Below are positions 5,569 through 6,136 of a stretch of 6,136 bases of DNA, piece after piece. Origin of the DNA: an uncultured Clostridia bacterium (lineage in GTDB: Bacteria > Bacillota > Clostridia > Oscillospirales > Acutalibacteraceae); assembly GCA_937912045.1 (NCBI GenBank), contig CALDPI010000085.1, positions 1 to 6,136 of the forward strand. The letters are read 5' to 3'. The position numbers and the translations under genes were made by a program. The first letter of the stretch is position 1. Each line of letters begins with the position of its first letter. Below the pieces are notes generated by a model, which ran no database searches, had not been told where the DNA came from, and saw nothing but the letters and a program-made list of their open reading frames with translations.

Positions 5569-6136
5569 TGAAAACTCATTTTAAAGCCCTGCTTTTTTCC
5601 CTGTCTGCCGCACTTCCCATTCTTTATCTCACAACAACGACAATTTCGGCGCTGCGCGCTGCGCTTGCCGTTATTGTTGCCGTGTTTTCTATGTTTGGAG
5701 TCTCCCTGCTTGTTCCGAAAATCGTGCCGCAGAACGTAAAATTCCCCGTAATGCTCATTGCGGCGGCCTGCGCGGTTTCGGTTATAGGCACGCTGATTCC
5801 GCACACCCTTTTGCTTGATTTTTATTATACACCGCTTTGCGTCGTGTCCGCTTTCTTCCTCTTTGGTGGGGCAGAAAAAACAGAGGGCACCAAAAAACGC
5901 GTTTTGTCCCTTTCCTGTAACTCGGCGGCATTTTTGATTGTTATGCTTGTAATCGGCATTCTGCGCGAGCTTTTGGGTCGCGGTCAAATCTTCTCTTTCC
6001 CGCGCGGCGGACAGATTTGGGTTCCCATTCGCGTGCTCGCTCTGCCTGCAGGCGCCATCTTCGGCTTTACCGATGGCAGCAGCTACACACTGGATAAGGA
6101 CTATACCTTTGATTACGAGGAACCGACGATCATCGA
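5568..6136 (+). CDS. rnfE: RnfE-like membrane subunit (Rnf-Nqr family), 3' end cut by the window
   Basis: The frame is open for 189 residues up to the window edge. About six spans are expected, as in RnfA/RnfE. Matches by eye to RnfE: residues 12-32 align with the LGLCPLLAVT region, KFPVMLIAAACAVSVI (58-73) with the next span, YYTPL...FFLFGGAEK (86-104) with the IPL-NC-GRAE region, GILRELLGRGQIF (130-142) with the GSLREIIGNGTLF motif, and LALPAGAIFGF (158-168) with LPPGAFIGL. The last two favour RnfE over RnfA. The cysteines known in RnfA/RnfE to hold an intramembrane iron-sulfur cluster are missing: the first site reads SAALP instead of GLCP, the second reads SAFF instead of NC. C91 lies four residues earlier and is unlikely to substitute. 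The tail after 168 is polar and acidic (DKDYTFDYEE), unlike usual RnfE. Further genes, such as rnfA and rnfB, could follow outside the window. Confidence 0.83.
   Translation, partial: MKTHFKALLFSLSAALPILYLTTTTISALRAALAVIVAVFSMFGVSLLVPKIVPQNVKFPVMLIAAACAVSVIGTLIPHTLLLDFYYTPLCVVSAFFLFGGAEKTEGTKKRVLSLSCNSAAFLIVMLVIGILRELLGRGQIFSFPRGGQIWVPIRVLALPAGAIFGFTDGSSYTLDKDYTFDYEEPTII

Noticed and set aside
5566..5720. A frameshift splitting a full-length RnfG between the 71-residue gene and sequence after it.
   Set aside because: The RnfE-like frame starts at the stop codon with its own ribosome site and family motifs, so no coding space remains for an FMN domain.
5469..5987. A 172-codon minus-strand frame across the RnfE-like gene.
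   Set aside because: Its translation is very rich in Arg, Lys and Asn without hydrophobic core, as expected from the complement of a membrane-protein gene; the plus frame runs open to the window end with Rnf motifs.

Overview
The window looks like chromosome from a low-to-moderate-GC Firmicute, most likely a Clostridia-class anaerobe. The signs are strong AGGAGG-type ribosome sites, a TTG start, SigA-like promoters with a 17-base spacer and sometimes an extended -10, compact hairpin-plus-T-run terminators, and Rnf-type genes in the order used by clostridial rnf operons. No mobile element, tRNA, rRNA or CRISPR array was seen. Codon and base composition look even across the genes. Genus cannot be told from the sequence.

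Layout. (1) 3-158: end of a small Cys4 zinc-ribbon protein, followed by two tandem hairpins; the second (211-250) is a terminator. (2) 276-1250: a single-gene unit with a near-consensus promoter, a TTG-started Cof-type HAD phosphatase, and a terminator shared with the convergent gene. (3) 1805-1266, minus strand: an orphan membrane-anchored protein of 179 residues and unknown family. (4) 1938-4380: a two-gene operon with its own promoter and terminator, encoding an unrecognised 323-residue polytopic membrane protein and a cytoplasmic GH39-like glycosidase with both catalytic glutamates. (5) 4384 to the window end: a second promoter drives a tightly packed, overlapping gene set. It encodes an RnfD homologue, a 71-residue single-pass membrane peptide, and an RnfE homologue cut by the window edge.

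The most interesting part is region 5. The gene order D-(G slot)-E matches the canonical rnfCDGEAB operon, but the system is strongly altered. rnfC is not upstream, because a terminator and promoter precede rnfD. The gene in the rnfG position keeps only a membrane anchor and linker, with no FMN-binding domain. The RnfE-like protein lacks cysteine at both places where RnfA/RnfE proteins carry the ligands of their intramembrane iron-sulfur cluster. RnfD keeps the threonine that normally carries covalent FMN but has lost other conserved residues. This suggests a divergent Rnf-derived membrane complex with a reduced or changed electron path, or one adapted to another job. The alignments were made by eye and need profile searches and the sequence beyond the window.
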